Shown here in pieces: positions 37,311 through 47,883 of a stretch of DNA of 64,000 nucleotides. Under the pieces are notes generated by a model. The model saw only the letters and a program-made list of their open reading frames with translations, had not been told where the DNA came from and did no database searches. Both the position numbers and the translations under genes were made by a program. Each line of letters begins with the position of its first letter. Position 1 is the first letter of the stretch. Where the stretch lies: positions 470,301 to 534,300 of the forward strand of contig NZ_LR130760.1 in NCBI RefSeq assembly GCF_900625095.1, read 5' to 3'. The stretch is from Acinetobacter ihumii (GTDB taxonomy: Bacteria > Pseudomonadota > Gammaproteobacteria > Pseudomonadales > Moraxellaceae).

Positions 37311-38426
37311 TTACTCGCTAAACGGTTTAAACAGTTGTTTTAAACCATGCGGCTGACAACGCAAATATTGTGGTGAAATTTCAATTTCTGCACCCAAAGC
37401 CGCGGCAGCATGCCACGGCCAGCGTGGATCGTATTGAATCGCTCTGGCCAGTGCAATCGCATCGGCCTGATCATGTTGCAAAATTGCTTCGGCTTGTTCA
37501 GGCTCAGTAATCAAACCGACTGCAATCACAGGAATTGAAACTTTGGCTTTAATTTGTTCAGCAAAAGGCACTTGATAATTGGCACCAATTTTAATGTCCT
37601 GAAGTTCATGCAAGCCGCCACTAGACACATGAATATAAACCGCGCCTAATTGCTGCAAAGCCAAAGATAAACCGATACTGGATTCCACATCCCAGCCATG
37701 TGCAGGTTGCATCCAGTCTGTCGCAGACAGTCGTACTCCTACTGGAAAATCTTTCGGTATCGCCGATTTAATGGCTTGAACCACTTCCAAAGTCATCCGA
37801 ATACGATTTTCAAATGAACCGCCATATTCATCTGTACGCTGATTCGACAATGGCGACAAGAATTGATGCAACAAATAACCATGTGCCGCATGTATCTCAA
37901 TCAGTTGAAAACCAGCATCAACCGCACGAACTGCCGCTGCTGCAAAATCTGCCTGAATCTGTTTAATTTCTTCAATACTGAGCGCATGCGGTGGTAAATC
38001 ATGCGTAGCAAAAGCAATTTCGCTGGGTGCAACTGTTTGCCAGCCATGGGCATGATCTGGTGCAATTTGACCTTTGCCTAGCCATGGTTTATCGGTGGAT
38101 GCTTTACGACCTGCATGCGCCAATTGTATAGCAAATGGAACAGGAGACAGTTGCTGGATTTTTTCCAGTACTGCCTTAATTTTGTCTCTTTGACTATCAT
38201 TCCAGAGTCCAACATCGGCATAACTGATACGCCCTTGTGCTTGTACCGCAGAGGCTTCAATAATACACATGCCAGCACCTGACAGCGCATAATTCGCCCA
38301 TTGTTGTTCATGCCAATAGGTAATTTCACCGTCATCTGTCGCTGAATATTGGCACATCGGTGCAATCACAATTTTATTGCTCAAATTTAATGAACCGAAT
38401 TGTATATTTTCAAATAGTTTTGCCAC
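37311..38426 (-). CDS. Old yellow enzyme-family NADH:flavin oxidoreductase (YqjM/XenA-like)
   Basis: A 371-residue flavin reductase. It has the thermophilic-like OYE marks: IAPMCQYSA (Cys near 25 touching FMN), LAHAGRKAS, the substrate-binding histidine pair in IEIHAAHGYLLHQFLSPL, NQRTDEYGGSFENR, and ALARAIQYDPRWPWHAA at the end. It reduces activated C=C bonds and some nitro compounds with NAD(P)H. The start is GTG at 38426 behind GAGGTGATAA. It lies 28 bp after the TonB receptor in the same direction, so the two may be cotranscribed. Confidence 0.92.
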   Translation of the reverse strand: MAKLFENIQFGSLNLSNKIVIAPMCQYSATDDGEITYWHEQQWANYALSGAGMCIIEASAVQAQGRISYADVGLWNDSQRDKIKAVLEKIQQLSPVPFAIQLAHAGRKASTDKPWLGKGQIAPDHAHGWQTVAPSEIAFATHDLPPHALSIEEIKQIQADFAAAAVRAVDAGFQLIEIHAAHGYLLHQFLSPLSNQRTDEYGGSFENRIRMTLEVVQAIKSAIPKDFPVGVRLSATDWMQPAHGWDVESSIGLSLALQQLGAVYIHVSSGGLHELQDIKIGANYQVPFAEQIKAKVSIPVIAVGLITEPEQAEAILQHDQADAIALARAIQYDPRWPWHAAAALGAEIEISPQYLRCQPHGLKQLFKPFSE

Positions 38427-38454
38427 TTATCACCTCAATGTATCTTGATGTTTA

Positions 38455-40581
38455 TTAAAATTGTTTACTGACACGTAATCCTGCGCTCCAGTTACGCCCA
38501 TCCGCAGGTTCAAAGAAACGTGAATTACCATCATTGACAATGACAGAACCGACATAGTCTTTATCCAACAGGTTATCTACTCGACTGAAAATATTGACTT
38601 TCCAGTCCTGTAAGTGCCATGCATAGCCTGCATAGGCTGCGACAACCGTATAGCTGGGTGCGGCATCAGAGTTTTGATCATCAACGTAGATTTTATCGTT
38701 ATACTGCGCATCAACACCGCCATAAAAACCGGTTTGCGGTTTCCATGACAATGCAAGGTAGGCTTGATTCTGGGCAATACCAGGAATTTTATTGCCAGAT
38801 GGAATCATCGCTAAAGAACCCGTTGCAGGGATATCTGCATCAAAAGTTGCATCCAAATAACTGTAACTGGCATTGGCTATCAAATCACGCCAAAGCTGTT
38901 TGTTCCAAGATAACTCAATGCCCTCGCGTAGAGTTTTATCTGCATTACGGAATGTTGAACGTCCATACTGACTTCCCGCTGAAACAATATCATCTTTGGT
39001 TTTGGTCTGAAAAACAGCAACAGTAAAATCACCCAATGGATTTTGTGACTTTAAACCCGCTTCATACGTATCACTACTAGAAGCATCCAAAGCAAAATTG
39101 AAGCCGCCTTGTCCATCTGGACGGTAAGCCATTTCGGTAAATGTCGGCGTTTCGAACCCTTTGGCATAACTGACATAAGCCAAAAGCTCAGGAATAATTT
39201 GCCAGCTTAATGCGGCTGACGGTAAAACTTTAGAATAATCGGTCTTACCACTATCATCTGGATTGCTAGCGGTAATGTAATTATCCTCTGATTTATAATG
39301 AACATTACTATAACGTACGCCAGTATCTAGTCGCCATGTCGGTAAAAATTGCCATGAAGCCTGCACATAAGGATCAATATTCCACAAGGTATTGTCCTCA
39401 TCACGACGTAATTTGCCTTTTACCCCGTAACTCGGTTGATTATTGACTAGAGTGAAATTTTCATAGCCCTGACGGTCTTCATCCATCGCATCCAAGGCGA
39501 CCCCCACACTCAAAGTGGTGTTGGGTAATAATTCCTTACCCGTCCAGCGCAGATCAGCACCATAATAATTCCGCTCAAAATCAATCACACCACCTGCATG
39601 ACGAGGATTTTTTTGAGCTGACTCAGGAATAGATTGATACTGCGTCACCTCACGATGGCCAAAGTATGTCATCGCATACAATTCATTTTTATCATTCAGT
39701 GGTTTTAACCATGTTAATCCAGTTTGGGTCTGTTCGATGTCTTTACGCACATCATAGGTATTATTGGCATCATTGACCTGTTTCGGATTGGCTTTCCATT
39801 GATCACGTGTCAATCCCTGCGGATCATCGGCATTAATTTTTAAGTAGTTGGTAATCCAGTTAATCTTAGAGCCATCATCCAGATTCCATGTGAGTTTGGC
39901 ATTATTCGACACTTTATTGGCAGCACTATGATCACGATAACCATCGGTATCAAAATAAGATGAACTAATCACATAGCTCGGTTGATTGGTTTGTTGTGCA
40001 CCACCTTGCAATACTATTCCCGCGCGATTTTTATCGTGACTACCGCCTGAATAACTCAGCTCAACGGAGTCTTTCCCCTGACCTTCTTTTGTGGTGGTCA
40101 GCAAAGTACCGCCCGATGAATTACCATACAGTGATGAAAAAGGCCCTGTTAAAACTTCAATATGATCCAGACTACTCAAATCAATATTCGAGGTTTGCCC
40201 CTGACCATCTGGCATGGTGGCAGGAATACCATCTACATATAAACGGATACCTCGCACTCCAAAGGTAGAACGTGCACCAAAACCACGCATGGAAAGCTGT
40301 AAATCCTGTGCATAATTTTCACGGTTATGCAGTTGCAGACTCGGAATACCTTTGACGACTTCTGTCAAATTGACCTGTGAGCTTTCATCCTGCTTAGGCA
40401 CATCAATGCGAAAAACGGATGCAGGTGTCTGCAAATAAGTGGTATCGGTACGTGTTGCTTCTACTTTAATCGTCGGTAATGCAACTGTATCTTGCGTTTC
40501 AGCCCATACTGCACCACTACTACTAAGCCCAGAAAGTAAAAACATGGAAGAGTACAATGTATTGAATTGCATCAAGCGCAT
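38455..40581 (-). CDS. TonB-dependent outer membrane receptor
   Basis: A 708-residue receptor. The signal peptide (about residues 1-27, ending AVWAE) is followed by the TonB-box region (ALPTIKVEAT) and the plug domain (QLSMRGFGARSTFGVRGIRL, then DGIPATMPDGQGQTSNIDL). The 22-strand barrel ends in GLRVSKQF. This is likely a FecA/iron-chelate type, but the ligand is not determined from sequence. Shine-Dalgarno AAAAGGATAA is 4-5 nt from the ATG. No clear Fur box is found; the OYE gene 28 bp downstream may share its transcript. Confidence 0.9.
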   Translation of the reverse strand: MRLMQFNTLYSSMFLLSGLSSSGAVWAETQDTVALPTIKVEATRTDTTYLQTPASVFRIDVPKQDESSQVNLTEVVKGIPSLQLHNRENYAQDLQLSMRGFGARSTFGVRGIRLYVDGIPATMPDGQGQTSNIDLSSLDHIEVLTGPFSSLYGNSSGGTLLTTTKEGQGKDSVELSYSGGSHDKNRAGIVLQGGAQQTNQPSYVISSSYFDTDGYRDHSAANKVSNNAKLTWNLDDGSKINWITNYLKINADDPQGLTRDQWKANPKQVNDANNTYDVRKDIEQTQTGLTWLKPLNDKNELYAMTYFGHREVTQYQSIPESAQKNPRHAGGVIDFERNYYGADLRWTGKELLPNTTLSVGVALDAMDEDRQGYENFTLVNNQPSYGVKGKLRRDEDNTLWNIDPYVQASWQFLPTWRLDTGVRYSNVHYKSEDNYITASNPDDSGKTDYSKVLPSAALSWQIIPELLAYVSYAKGFETPTFTEMAYRPDGQGGFNFALDASSSDTYEAGLKSQNPLGDFTVAVFQTKTKDDIVSAGSQYGRSTFRNADKTLREGIELSWNKQLWRDLIANASYSYLDATFDADIPATGSLAMIPSGNKIPGIAQNQAYLALSWKPQTGFYGGVDAQYNDKIYVDDQNSDAAPSYTVVAAYAGYAWHLQDWKVNIFSRVDNLLDKDYVGSVIVNDGNSRFFEPADGRNWSAGLRVSKQF

Positions 40582-40949
40582 TCATTTATCCTTTTATATC
40601 AGTCATTAGCCCAAAAAAATTGTTATATAATTTAGTATGTAAAGTTTATCATATCGACAAAAAGCGATTTTACCGAAACATGCCAATTTTCAATATAGGA
40701 GTTTGGTTATTTCTAGGCATTAATCACGCTATAAATATTTTAAATTTAGATGATCTTTTCCGTAATTTATAGTGTCATTTTAGAATGATATATCACTCTA
40801 AAACTATGTGAATAGTAAAATTTTTCATATCCCGTTAGTATGAGTGAAGGATGGGAAATGACGCAGTTGTGACCAATCATATCACTGCTTAAATTTTGTT
40901 TCATGCGATCACCCCCATATCACCCTAGAATCATTTTATTGAGCTATAA
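40582..40949. promoter_or_regulatory. Divergent spacer with a 26-bp near-palindrome
   Basis: A 368-bp spacer between the TonB receptor (minus) and mutM (plus). Positions 40778-40803 form a 26-bp palindrome with a single mismatch: outer arms TTTTAGA and TCTAAAA and a central TGATATATCA. It lies about 200 bp from the TonB start and 147 bp from mutM. It could be an operator of a dimeric regulator. No other feature is clear. Confidence 0.55.
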
Positions 40950-41774
40950 ATGCCAGAATTACCCGAAGTTGAAACCACCAGAACCAGTTTATTGCCGTTA
41001 TTGGAACAACGCGTTCAAAGCGTTGAAGTGCGTGAATCTCGTTTGCGATGGCCCATTCCAGAGGATATTGATCGTCTAAAAGGACAATATTTATTGGGCT
41101 TAAAAAGACGCTCTAAATATATTCTGGCTGAGTTTGAACAAGATCATATGCTCTGGCATTTAGGCATGTCGGGGAGCTTTCGACTAGCTACAGCTCAGGA
41201 TGAATTACGTAAGCATGACCATTTGATTATTGGTTTTGAAGACGGTACGCAATTACGCTATCACGATCCACGTCGTTTTGGATGTATTTTATGGCTCAAT
41301 AATGAATCACAAACAAAATTGCTCAATCCACTGGGGCCAGAACCGCTTAGTGACGAATTTAATGCCGATTATCTTGGTCAAAAACTTAAAAATAAACACG
41401 TCGGCATAAAAATTGCAATGATGGATAATCATGTGGTGGTGGGTGTTGGGAATATTTATGCAACTGAAAGCCTGTTTAATTTAGGCATTCATCCCGCACA
41501 ACCTGCGCACAGTTTGAGTAAGCAACAGATTGAGCAATTGGTCATCGAAATCAAACGTATTTTAAAGTTTGCGATTGAGCTGGGTGGTTCAACTTTGCGT
41601 GACTTTACCAACGCGGTCGGTGAAAACGGCTATTTTCAACAAACCTTATTGGCTTATGGTCGTGCTGGTGAAATGTGCGTAAACTGTGAAACACCGCTTG
41701 AAAATCTCAAACTTGGGCAACGTGCCAGTGTATTTTGCCCACAATGCCAACCGTTACAACGTGTTAAAGTTTAA
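40950..41774 (+). CDS. mutM: Formamidopyrimidine-DNA glycosylase
   Basis: A 274-residue MutM/Fpg. The N-terminal PELPEVETTR supplies the catalytic proline 2 and glutamate 3. The internal lysine is in LKRRSKYI, the N-x-Y region is VGVGNIYATES, and the C-terminal zinc finger is CVNC...CPQC, completing the helix-two-turn-helix plus zinc arrangement. It removes 8-oxoguanine and opened purines from DNA. The following parvulin gene starts 33 bp later. Confidence 0.97.
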   Translation: MPELPEVETTRTSLLPLLEQRVQSVEVRESRLRWPIPEDIDRLKGQYLLGLKRRSKYILAEFEQDHMLWHLGMSGSFRLATAQDELRKHDHLIIGFEDGTQLRYHDPRRFGCILWLNNESQTKLLNPLGPEPLSDEFNADYLGQKLKNKHVGIKIAMMDNHVVVGVGNIYATESLFNLGIHPAQPAHSLSKQQIEQLVIEIKRILKFAIELGGSTLRDFTNAVGENGYFQQTLLAYGRAGEMCVNCETPLENLKLGQRASVFCPQCQPLQRVKV

Positions 41775-41807
41775 AATTTGTTCTCAACAGGTTCGGGAGT
41801 TTTGTCC

Positions 41808-42095
41808 ATGCAGACTGCAATTGTTCGGCATATTTTAGTGAAAGATAAAGATCTTGCTGAGCAACTTAAAAAGAAAATCTTATCAGGTGCTGATTTTTCC
41901 AAAATCGCCAAACAATATTCAACCTGTAATTCTGCCAAACGTGGTGGCGAACTGGGGGAGGTCAAAAAAGGTCAATTGGTTCCTGTCATTGATAAACTGG
42001 TGTTTAGCGCAGCAGAACGAATTTTACATGGTCCAATCAAAAGCCAATTCGGTTTTCATTTAATCGAAGTTAAATTTAGAACTGAATTTGTCTGA
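41808..42095 (+). CDS. Single-domain parvulin peptidyl-prolyl isomerase
   Basis: A 95-residue PpiC-type parvulin from ATG 41808 (MQTAIVRHILVKDKDLAEQL) with Shine-Dalgarno GGGAG. It holds the full parvulin domain: RHILVKDKDLA, FSKIAKQYSTCNSAKRGGELG, and SQFGFHLIEV at the end. No signal peptide, so it should act in the cytoplasm on proline turns, as does E. coli PpiC. It is 33 bp after mutM and could share its promoter. Confidence 0.92.
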   Translation: MQTAIVRHILVKDKDLAEQLKKKILSGADFSKIAKQYSTCNSAKRGGELGEVKKGQLVPVIDKLVFSAAERILHGPIKSQFGFHLIEVKFRTEFV

Positions 42096-42218
42096 TCATC
42101 TTTATTCAAAACGATAAGATTTAGGGCTCAAACATTAGATTTTTTATTTTTCTCTCATAGAGAGAAAATAAAAAGGGCTTATGAAAGAAATCTAATGAGT
42201 TTATTAAGTCTCATCCTT

Positions 42219-42566
42219 TTAAAATTCTTTGTTTTTTGCCGCTGGATTCATCTGGTATGTCCAGCTTTCAATCTTCTCACCTGTTTCCAATTCCACCATC
42301 ACTTTCACGCGTTGATATTGAAAACCCTCAAATTCATCCAGCATTGACCAATGTTCTGCGAGCTTGTCGGTACTAAACACCAACCCTGCTACTTTTGGGG
42401 CATTTTCATCCAAAACCAGTGCCGGTAAACCCTGATCTGGTCCCCAGTCCAATATATGTACCACGCCATGAACAAAGCCTTTTTGCCACGTTCCACCAAT
42501 ATTTCCCAAAATATGCGCATTTTCACGACCAGGACAAAGTGTGCCATAAGCAAAAAGTCGATTCAT
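42219..42566 (-). CDS. Gamma-glutamylcyclotransferase/AIG2-like protein
   Basis: A 115-residue GGCT-fold protein from ATG 42566 (MNRLFAYGTLCPG) behind Shine-Dalgarno GGGGA. The substrate loop FAYGTL and the acidic catalytic region LDEFEGFQYQR (Glu) are typical. Members act on gamma-glutamyl compounds or remain of unknown use; the exact reaction is uncertain. It is monocistronic, between parvulin and mscL. Confidence 0.85.
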   Translation of the reverse strand: MNRLFAYGTLCPGRENAHILGNIGGTWQKGFVHGVVHILDWGPDQGLPALVLDENAPKVAGLVFSTDKLAEHWSMLDEFEGFQYQRVKVMVELETGEKIESWTYQMNPAAKNKEF

Positions 42567-42660
42567 TCCCCATTTTCCCCTCAACAAACTTTGAAATATT
42601 TTAAACGCTGAACTGAAAATCTCAAAAATATTAAAGTCGATTTTATGGTTTCATCATAAA

Positions 42661-42690
42661 AAAAACGGTAACTTAGTACCGTTTTTAGTT
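42661..42690. terminator. Terminator near the end of mscL
   Basis: A 10-bp stem AAAAACGGTA/TACCGTTTTT with loop ACTTAG; T-runs exist on both strands. It stops mscL and possibly antisense reading. Confidence 0.88.
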
Positions 42691-42704
42691 TCACTTTATT
42701 TTAC

Positions 42705-43136
42705 TTAGGCTTGTGGACGCTGTTTAAGTTCATCACGAATTTCACGAAGCAATTGAATATCTTCTGGGGTTGCTGCTGGTGCTTCCTCTTCTTTACGACG
42801 CATACGGTTGATTAATTTCACCATCAAAAATACCACCCATGCCAAAATCAGGAAGTTAATTAAAATAGTGAGGAAGTTACCATAGGTCAGTACATTGACA
42901 CCTGCTTTTTGCAAAGCATCCAGAGACTGTAAATTGTTAGGGTTGGCACCTAACACAATATATTTTTGGGTAAAATCAACACCACCGCCTGTAATCACGC
43001 TGATTAACGGCATAATGATGTCTTTGACTAATGAATCGACAATTTTACCAAATGCACCACCGATGATGACACCGACAGCCAGATCAATCATGTTGCCTTT
43101 GACAGCGAATTCTTTGAATTCTTGAATAATACTCAT
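42705..43136 (-). CDS. mscL: Large-conductance mechanosensitive channel
   Basis: A 143-residue MscL. The first helix ([21 protein letters not shown]) and second membrane helix ([23 protein letters not shown]) are intact, with a cytoplasmic helix at the end. It opens under membrane tension to save cells from osmotic downshift. Shine-Dalgarno GGAG precedes ATG. Length is normal (E. coli 136). Confidence 0.96.
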   Translation of the reverse strand: MSIIQEFKEFAVKGNMIDLAVGVIIGGAFGKIVDSLVKDIIMPLISVITGGGVDFTQKYIVLGANPNNLQSLDALQKAGVNVLTYGNFLTILINFLILAWVVFLMVKLINRMRRKEEEAPAATPEDIQLLREIRDELKQRPQA

Positions 43137-43340
43137 ATCAATTTTCTCCAGTCGGGAACCGCTATTCCCTTGATTTTTGTTCTCATTACGGCGAATTAAT
43201 GCTGTGAATGGATGCTGTACTAATGTCTGTTAATTTAATATTTTTTCATAAAAAAGAAAGCTATTTCACACTTTAACAACATTTTATATGAATAAAAATA
43301 TGAACTTAAGCATAGACAATAAAGAATTTTATTGTAAATA

Positions 43341-43370
43341 AAAAACCGCTAAATGAATTTAGCGGTTTTT
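43341..43370. terminator. Terminator of typA
   Basis: A 14-bp stem AAAAACCGCTAAAT/ATTTAGCGGTTTTT with a 2-nt loop; it ends typA on the minus strand. Confidence 0.92.
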
Positions 43371-43391
43371 GCATTTTTCGGTGAAGAAAAA

Positions 43392-45227
43392 TTATTTATC
43401 ACGATTACGTTTACGTTCATTCTCAGTCAAATAACGCTTACGAATACGGATCGATTTTGGTGTTACTTCAACTAACTCATCATCTTCAATGAATTCAAGC
43501 GCTTGTTCAAGCGTATATTCAATTGCAGGAGTTAAAGTCAACGCATCATCTGTACCAGACGCACGAACGTTAGTCAGCTGTTTCGCTTTGGTTGGGTTCA
43601 CGACCATATCGTCTGAACGCGAGTTAATCCCCACAATCATGCCTTCGTACACTTCAAGCTGTGGCTTAGCAAACAAACGACCACGGTCTTGTAAGCTGAA
43701 CAATGCATAGCCCAAGCAAGTGCCTTGAACCATTGAGATCAATACACCATTTTGACGTTTCGCAACAGTCCCTTGTTTCACAGGACCATAATGCGAGAAA
43801 CTTGAGGTCATGATGCCTGTACCAGAAGTCATGGTTAAGAATTCTGAACGGAAACCAATCAAACCACGTGAAGGAACAGTCGCTTCAATACGGATACGGC
43901 CTTTACCGTCCACTTCCATATTGGTCATTTCGCCTTTACGGTGACCCATTTGTTCCATCACCGCGCCTTGATGTTGTTCTTCAACATCAAAAGTCACGTT
44001 TTCGTAAGGCTCTTGTTTTTCACCATCGACTTCTTTGATGATCACTTGCGGACGTGAAACGCCCATCTCAAAACCTTCACGACGCATGTTTTCGATCAAA
44101 ACAGAAAGGTGAAGTTCACCACGACCCGATACTTTAAAACGGTCTGGACTGTCTGTATCTTCGACACGAAGTGCCACGTTATGGATCAATTCACGATCAA
44201 GACGTTCACGAATATTACGTGAAGTCACGAACTTACCTTCTTTACCCGCAAACGGTGAGTTGTTCACTTGGAAAGTCATCGATACAGTTGGTTCATCGAC
44301 AGACAATGGCGGTAATGCTTCTACATTTTTCGGATCACAAATCGTGTCAGAAATGTTCAGTGCATCGATACCTGTAATACATACGATGTCGCCCGCAGAT
44401 GCTTCGTCAACATCAATACGCTCTAAACCGTGATAACCCATAATTTTTAAGATACGACCATTACGGGTCTTACCTTCTTTATCAATCACAGTCACAGGCG
44501 TATTGGTCTTCACTGAACCACGCTGGATACGGCCTACACCGATTACACCCACGAAGCTGTTATAGTCAAGCGAAGAAATTTGCATTTGGAATGGGCCATC
44601 TGCATCAACTGCTGGTGGCTCAACGATATCTACGATCGTTTCAAACAACGGTGTCATGTCTTCAGCTAATTCTTCTGGTGCTGGACCTGCAACACCACGT
44701 AAACCTGAAGCATACACAATTGGGAAGTCTAACTGTTCGTCAGTTGCACCCAAGTTATCAAACAAATCAAATACTTGATCAATTACCCAGTCTGGACGCG
44801 CACTTGGCTTGTCCACTTTGTTAATGATCACGATTGGCTTCAAACCACGCGCAAACGCTTTTTGCGTTACGAAGCGAGTTTGCGGCATTGGACCTTCTTG
44901 AGCATCGACCAGAAGTAATACGCAGTCAACCATAGACAATACACGTTCTACTTCACCACCGAAGTCGGCGTGTCCCGGGGTGTCTACGATGTTGATACGA
45001 TACGTAATATCAGTACGTTTATCTAACCACGTGATCGAGGTATTCTTTGCAAGAATGGTAATACCACGTTCGCTTTCAAGCGCATTCGAGTCCATGACAC
45101 GCTCAATCTCGCCTGCACGATCACCCAAAGCACCTGATTGTTGAAGAAGTTTATCGACAAGCGTGGTTTTACCATGGTCGACGTGTGCAATAATTGCAAT
45201 ATTGCGGAGATTTTTGATATCTGACAT
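43392..45227 (-). CDS. typA: Ribosome-associated GTPase TypA/BipA
   Basis: A 611-residue translation GTPase. The G motifs are AHVDHGKTT (G1), [11 protein letters not shown] (G3) and [10 protein letters not shown] (G4), followed by EF-G-like domains and the unique C-terminal domain. It is thought to assist 50S assembly and translation under stress such as cold. Length equals the usual 605-615 residues. Monocistronic, ending in a strong terminator. Confidence 0.97.
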   Translation of the reverse strand: MSDIKNLRNIAIIAHVDHGKTTLVDKLLQQSGALGDRAGEIERVMDSNALESERGITILAKNTSITWLDKRTDITYRINIVDTPGHADFGGEVERVLSMVDCVLLLVDAQEGPMPQTRFVTQKAFARGLKPIVIINKVDKPSARPDWVIDQVFDLFDNLGATDEQLDFPIVYASGLRGVAGPAPEELAEDMTPLFETIVDIVEPPAVDADGPFQMQISSLDYNSFVGVIGVGRIQRGSVKTNTPVTVIDKEGKTRNGRILKIMGYHGLERIDVDEASAGDIVCITGIDALNISDTICDPKNVEALPPLSVDEPTVSMTFQVNNSPFAGKEGKFVTSRNIRERLDRELIHNVALRVEDTDSPDRFKVSGRGELHLSVLIENMRREGFEMGVSRPQVIIKEVDGEKQEPYENVTFDVEEQHQGAVMEQMGHRKGEMTNMEVDGKGRIRIEATVPSRGLIGFRSEFLTMTSGTGIMTSSFSHYGPVKQGTVAKRQNGVLISMVQGTCLGYALFSLQDRGRLFAKPQLEVYEGMIVGINSRSDDMVVNPTKAKQLTNVRASGTDDALTLTPAIEYTLEQALEFIEDDELVEVTPKSIRIRKRYLTENERKRNRDK

Positions 45228-45502
45228 GAAAATTCGATAAGCCTAAAACTTGAGGGCAAATTATACAGAAAAATCCTACATAAAAGTAGTGACAGTTTAT
45301 TGACACAGGAATTTTTTTAATCTTAAACCGATTACTTGTTAAAGATTTCGCTGTTTATTCTGGTTGCATGCTCATAAATGTTCGATAAATCTTAATGTAT
45401 GCAAGAAACTTAAAACGAAAGACTTGAGAACAAATCTCTCGATGATTTACAAATGACCTATTTTAAAAACAACATTTAATGGTTTGTTTCAAACCATCTT
45501 AT

Positions 45503-46690
45503 TTAGGAAAACTCTGATAATTTTCCATAAAATTCATCGACTTTAGACTGTGAATATTTCAGCATGTTTGCATTGCGAATCTGGCAATCTTGTAAACTTT
45601 CAGTTGCACCACTTTGACCGACAGACCGTGATACATCCTGAACAAATTTGCACATCGCATACCTCTTTTCAGAAAACTCCTGCAATTTTTGTTCAAGTTG
45701 TGTATCTGCATCAGGATTATTTTCAAAATGTTGCAACATTTCTGATAATTCAACAGCATCTTGTACCGCCATTGTTCCGCCTTGTCCCATAAAAGGGGTG
45801 GATGCATGCGCAGCATCACCAATGATAATGGTTCGGCCTTTATTCCATGGTGGAGGCATGTGAATTTCCTCAACAGCCGTATATAAAATATCTGTTGCTG
45901 GATTTAGTTCCTCAAGCAATCGTGCGACTTCACCGCCAGTAAAATCAGAAAATTCATGACGCATGTATTGATGCCATTGTTCTTTAGGCTTCCAGACTTT
46001 ATCGGTATCGACCACCGTGCCAAACATATACATTTTGTCATGACTAATCGGCAGGATTCCAACACGCTTTCCGACTCCCATTTGCATAATCTTTTTGGTT
46101 ACATGTTTGGGACGTTGATGCACACTGCGCCATACACAAAAACCTGTATACGTCGGTTCTATTTCTGGATTTATAAAATTACGAATGTGTGATCGGACAC
46201 CATCTGCTCCAACAATCAAATCAAAAGTTGCAGTTTTTCCATTGGAATATTCTACTTGTATCGGTTGGATCGAATCTATTTCATGAAGCGTTTCAAGCGT
46301 CGTTCCCATTTCAAATTCGATACCAAGCTCCTGCATTCGCTCCACCAATACCCGATGCAATTCAGCACGTTTAATACCTAAAATGCCCGGAATATCCGGT
46401 TGCATACGAGGATAATGCGTATTAACAATGGTCTCTCCGGTATGCGTGAAATATTGATTTTCATCCTGCTCAATTTCAAAACCATTTGCAATTAGAGCAG
46501 ACAATACCCCTAACTTTTTAAAATGTGCCAATCCATTGGAATAAATAAAAATCCCAGAGCTGTTAAATTGAATCTCTTTAGCTTTTTCTAAAATTGTGAC
46601 TTTTTTACCCATCTGACTAAAAGCAATCGCAGCACTACAACCTGCAATACCCGCACCTACCACCAAAATACGGTCAACCTGATGTGTCAT
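45503..46690 (-). CDS. FAD-dependent monooxygenase, HpxO-like
   Basis: A 395-residue aromatic-hydroxylase flavoprotein starting at ATG 46690 (MTHQVDRILVVGAGIAGCSAA). The Rossmann loop VGAGIAG, the DG motif DLIVGADGVRSHI and the GD motif IIIGDAAHASTPFMGQGG are all present. Overall layout and the segment GVGKRVGILPISHDKMYMF resemble FAD-dependent urate hydroxylase HpxO. The context favours this: a divergent LysR gene, then a XanP-like purine permease. If correct it turns urate into 5-hydroxyisourate. No HpxT/UraD/PuuD gene lies in the window, so other aromatic substrates are possible. Confidence 0.8.
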   Translation of the reverse strand: MTHQVDRILVVGAGIAGCSAAIAFSQMGKKVTILEKAKEIQFNSSGIFIYSNGLAHFKKLGVLSALIANGFEIEQDENQYFTHTGETIVNTHYPRMQPDIPGILGIKRAELHRVLVERMQELGIEFEMGTTLETLHEIDSIQPIQVEYSNGKTATFDLIVGADGVRSHIRNFINPEIEPTYTGFCVWRSVHQRPKHVTKKIMQMGVGKRVGILPISHDKMYMFGTVVDTDKVWKPKEQWHQYMRHEFSDFTGGEVARLLEELNPATDILYTAVEEIHMPPPWNKGRTIIIGDAAHASTPFMGQGGTMAVQDAVELSEMLQHFENNPDADTQLEQKLQEFSEKRYAMCKFVQDVSRSVGQSGATESLQDCQIRNANMLKYSQSKVDEFYGKLSEFS

Positions 46691-46786
46691 TTTACTGACC
46701 TCCCATTCATTTCGTTCACTTAGAGCACACATTTACAAATTTTTATGATTATTTGCTGCTTTAAATTTGATTCGCAAAAAAAAGTG

Positions 46787-46803
46787 TTTAACCTAAAGTT
46801 AAA
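46787..46803. promoter_or_regulatory. Candidate LysR-type operator between the monooxygenase and its regulator
   Basis: A 17-bp dyad (TTTAAC, 5-nt gap, GTTAAA) that fits the T-N11-A pattern of LysR-family sites. It lies just upstream of the regulator's start and about 100 bp upstream of the divergent monooxygenase. Confidence 0.5.
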
Positions 46804-46822
46804 TGTAAAAAGAGGTCGACAT

Positions 46823-47755
46823 TTGAAAGATTTGGAGCAAATTACTGCTCGTCAATTAGAAGTGTTTAGTGTGTTGATGACCAGTAAAGGCTTAAAGGAA
46901 TCGGCATTAAGACTGAATTGTTCGATGGCCGCGATTAGTAAAACCATCAAGAGCTTGGAACAAATCACGCAAGTAGAACTGTTTACACAAATTGGTAATC
47001 GGTTACAGCCAACACAGGCCGCCAAACAATTGTTACCCATGATTCAGCATAGCTTGCGTCAGTTTGATTTAGCACGTCATGCTTTTTTAACTTTAGGCAA
47101 ACAACAGCAAAATTATCTTCGGATTGGTGTGGGTGGTGGAGCATTACCAGCTCTAGTGCCACAAGCGATTAAACATTTTAAACAATCTTATCCAGAGATT
47201 CGTTTTGAGATCATTTCAGAACCCACGCAAAAATTGTTAAACCTGATTTCAAATCATCAACTTGATCTTGCGATTGCGACACCCGCTCCTCAAGATACTG
47301 CGCCCGAAATACTGGCACTGTGCCATATTCATGAATTGACTGAAACTGCGCTGGTTGCAGCCGTTCATCATCACCATCCCTTGGCGAGTAAAAATTTGAT
47401 TACGCCCCATGATCTTGCTGATCAAAAGCTCATTACCATCTATTCAAGCTCTCCAACGACTCTCATGCTCCATGCTGCATTTCGGGAACATCAGATTGAA
47501 CCTCATTTAGACATCACCGTCAGCAACAGTACGAGTGCCTGCTATTTAATTCAGGCTCAACTTGGCATTGGTCTCATCCATCCTGAAGCTCTTGCAACAG
47601 ATGCATTTCCTACCATTCAACGCATCGCTTTTGCGCCGCGTATTTCAATGCGAACTTATGCTTATGTGCCTCAACATAAATCAGATTTGTCCATAGTGGA
47701 ATTATTTCTAAAAAGCATTAAAACAATTTTAAATCTGGAAACTCATGCCCCCTAA
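46823..47755 (+). CDS. LysR-family transcriptional regulator
   Basis: A 310-residue LysR protein. TTG at 46823 (MKDLEQITARQLEVF) is taken as the start because AGAGG lies 7 nt before it; the frame extends upstream to an ATG at 46745 without a Shine-Dalgarno. The winged helix-turn-helix (about 8-65) includes SAAISKTIKSLEQI-like residues (CSMAAISKTIKSLE) and the C-terminal part is a periplasmic-binding-like effector domain. It is divergent from the HpxO-like gene, the classic LysR arrangement, and probably controls it; the XanP-like permease 128 bp downstream may also be a target. Confidence 0.88.
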   Translation: MKDLEQITARQLEVFSVLMTSKGLKESALRLNCSMAAISKTIKSLEQITQVELFTQIGNRLQPTQAAKQLLPMIQHSLRQFDLARHAFLTLGKQQQNYLRIGVGGGALPALVPQAIKHFKQSYPEIRFEIISEPTQKLLNLISNHQLDLAIATPAPQDTAPEILALCHIHELTETALVAAVHHHHPLASKNLITPHDLADQKLITIYSSSPTTLMLHAAFREHQIEPHLDITVSNSTSACYLIQAQLGIGLIHPEALATDAFPTIQRIAFAPRISMRTYAYVPQHKSDLSIVELFLKSIKTILNLETHAP

Positions 47756-47883
47756 TCAGAATACTTTTCAATGAATTTCAACGCCTAACATATTGATTCA
47801 ATATGTAATTATTTATTTCATTTTGTAAAAATGTCTAGCTCGATTAGAATAGCCCCAATTTGAAGTTTTAGATTTATCCTCCC

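Noticed and set aside
40620..40660. Fur box upstream of the TonB receptor
   Set aside because: The AT-rich sequence there shows only weak likeness to the 19-bp consensus.
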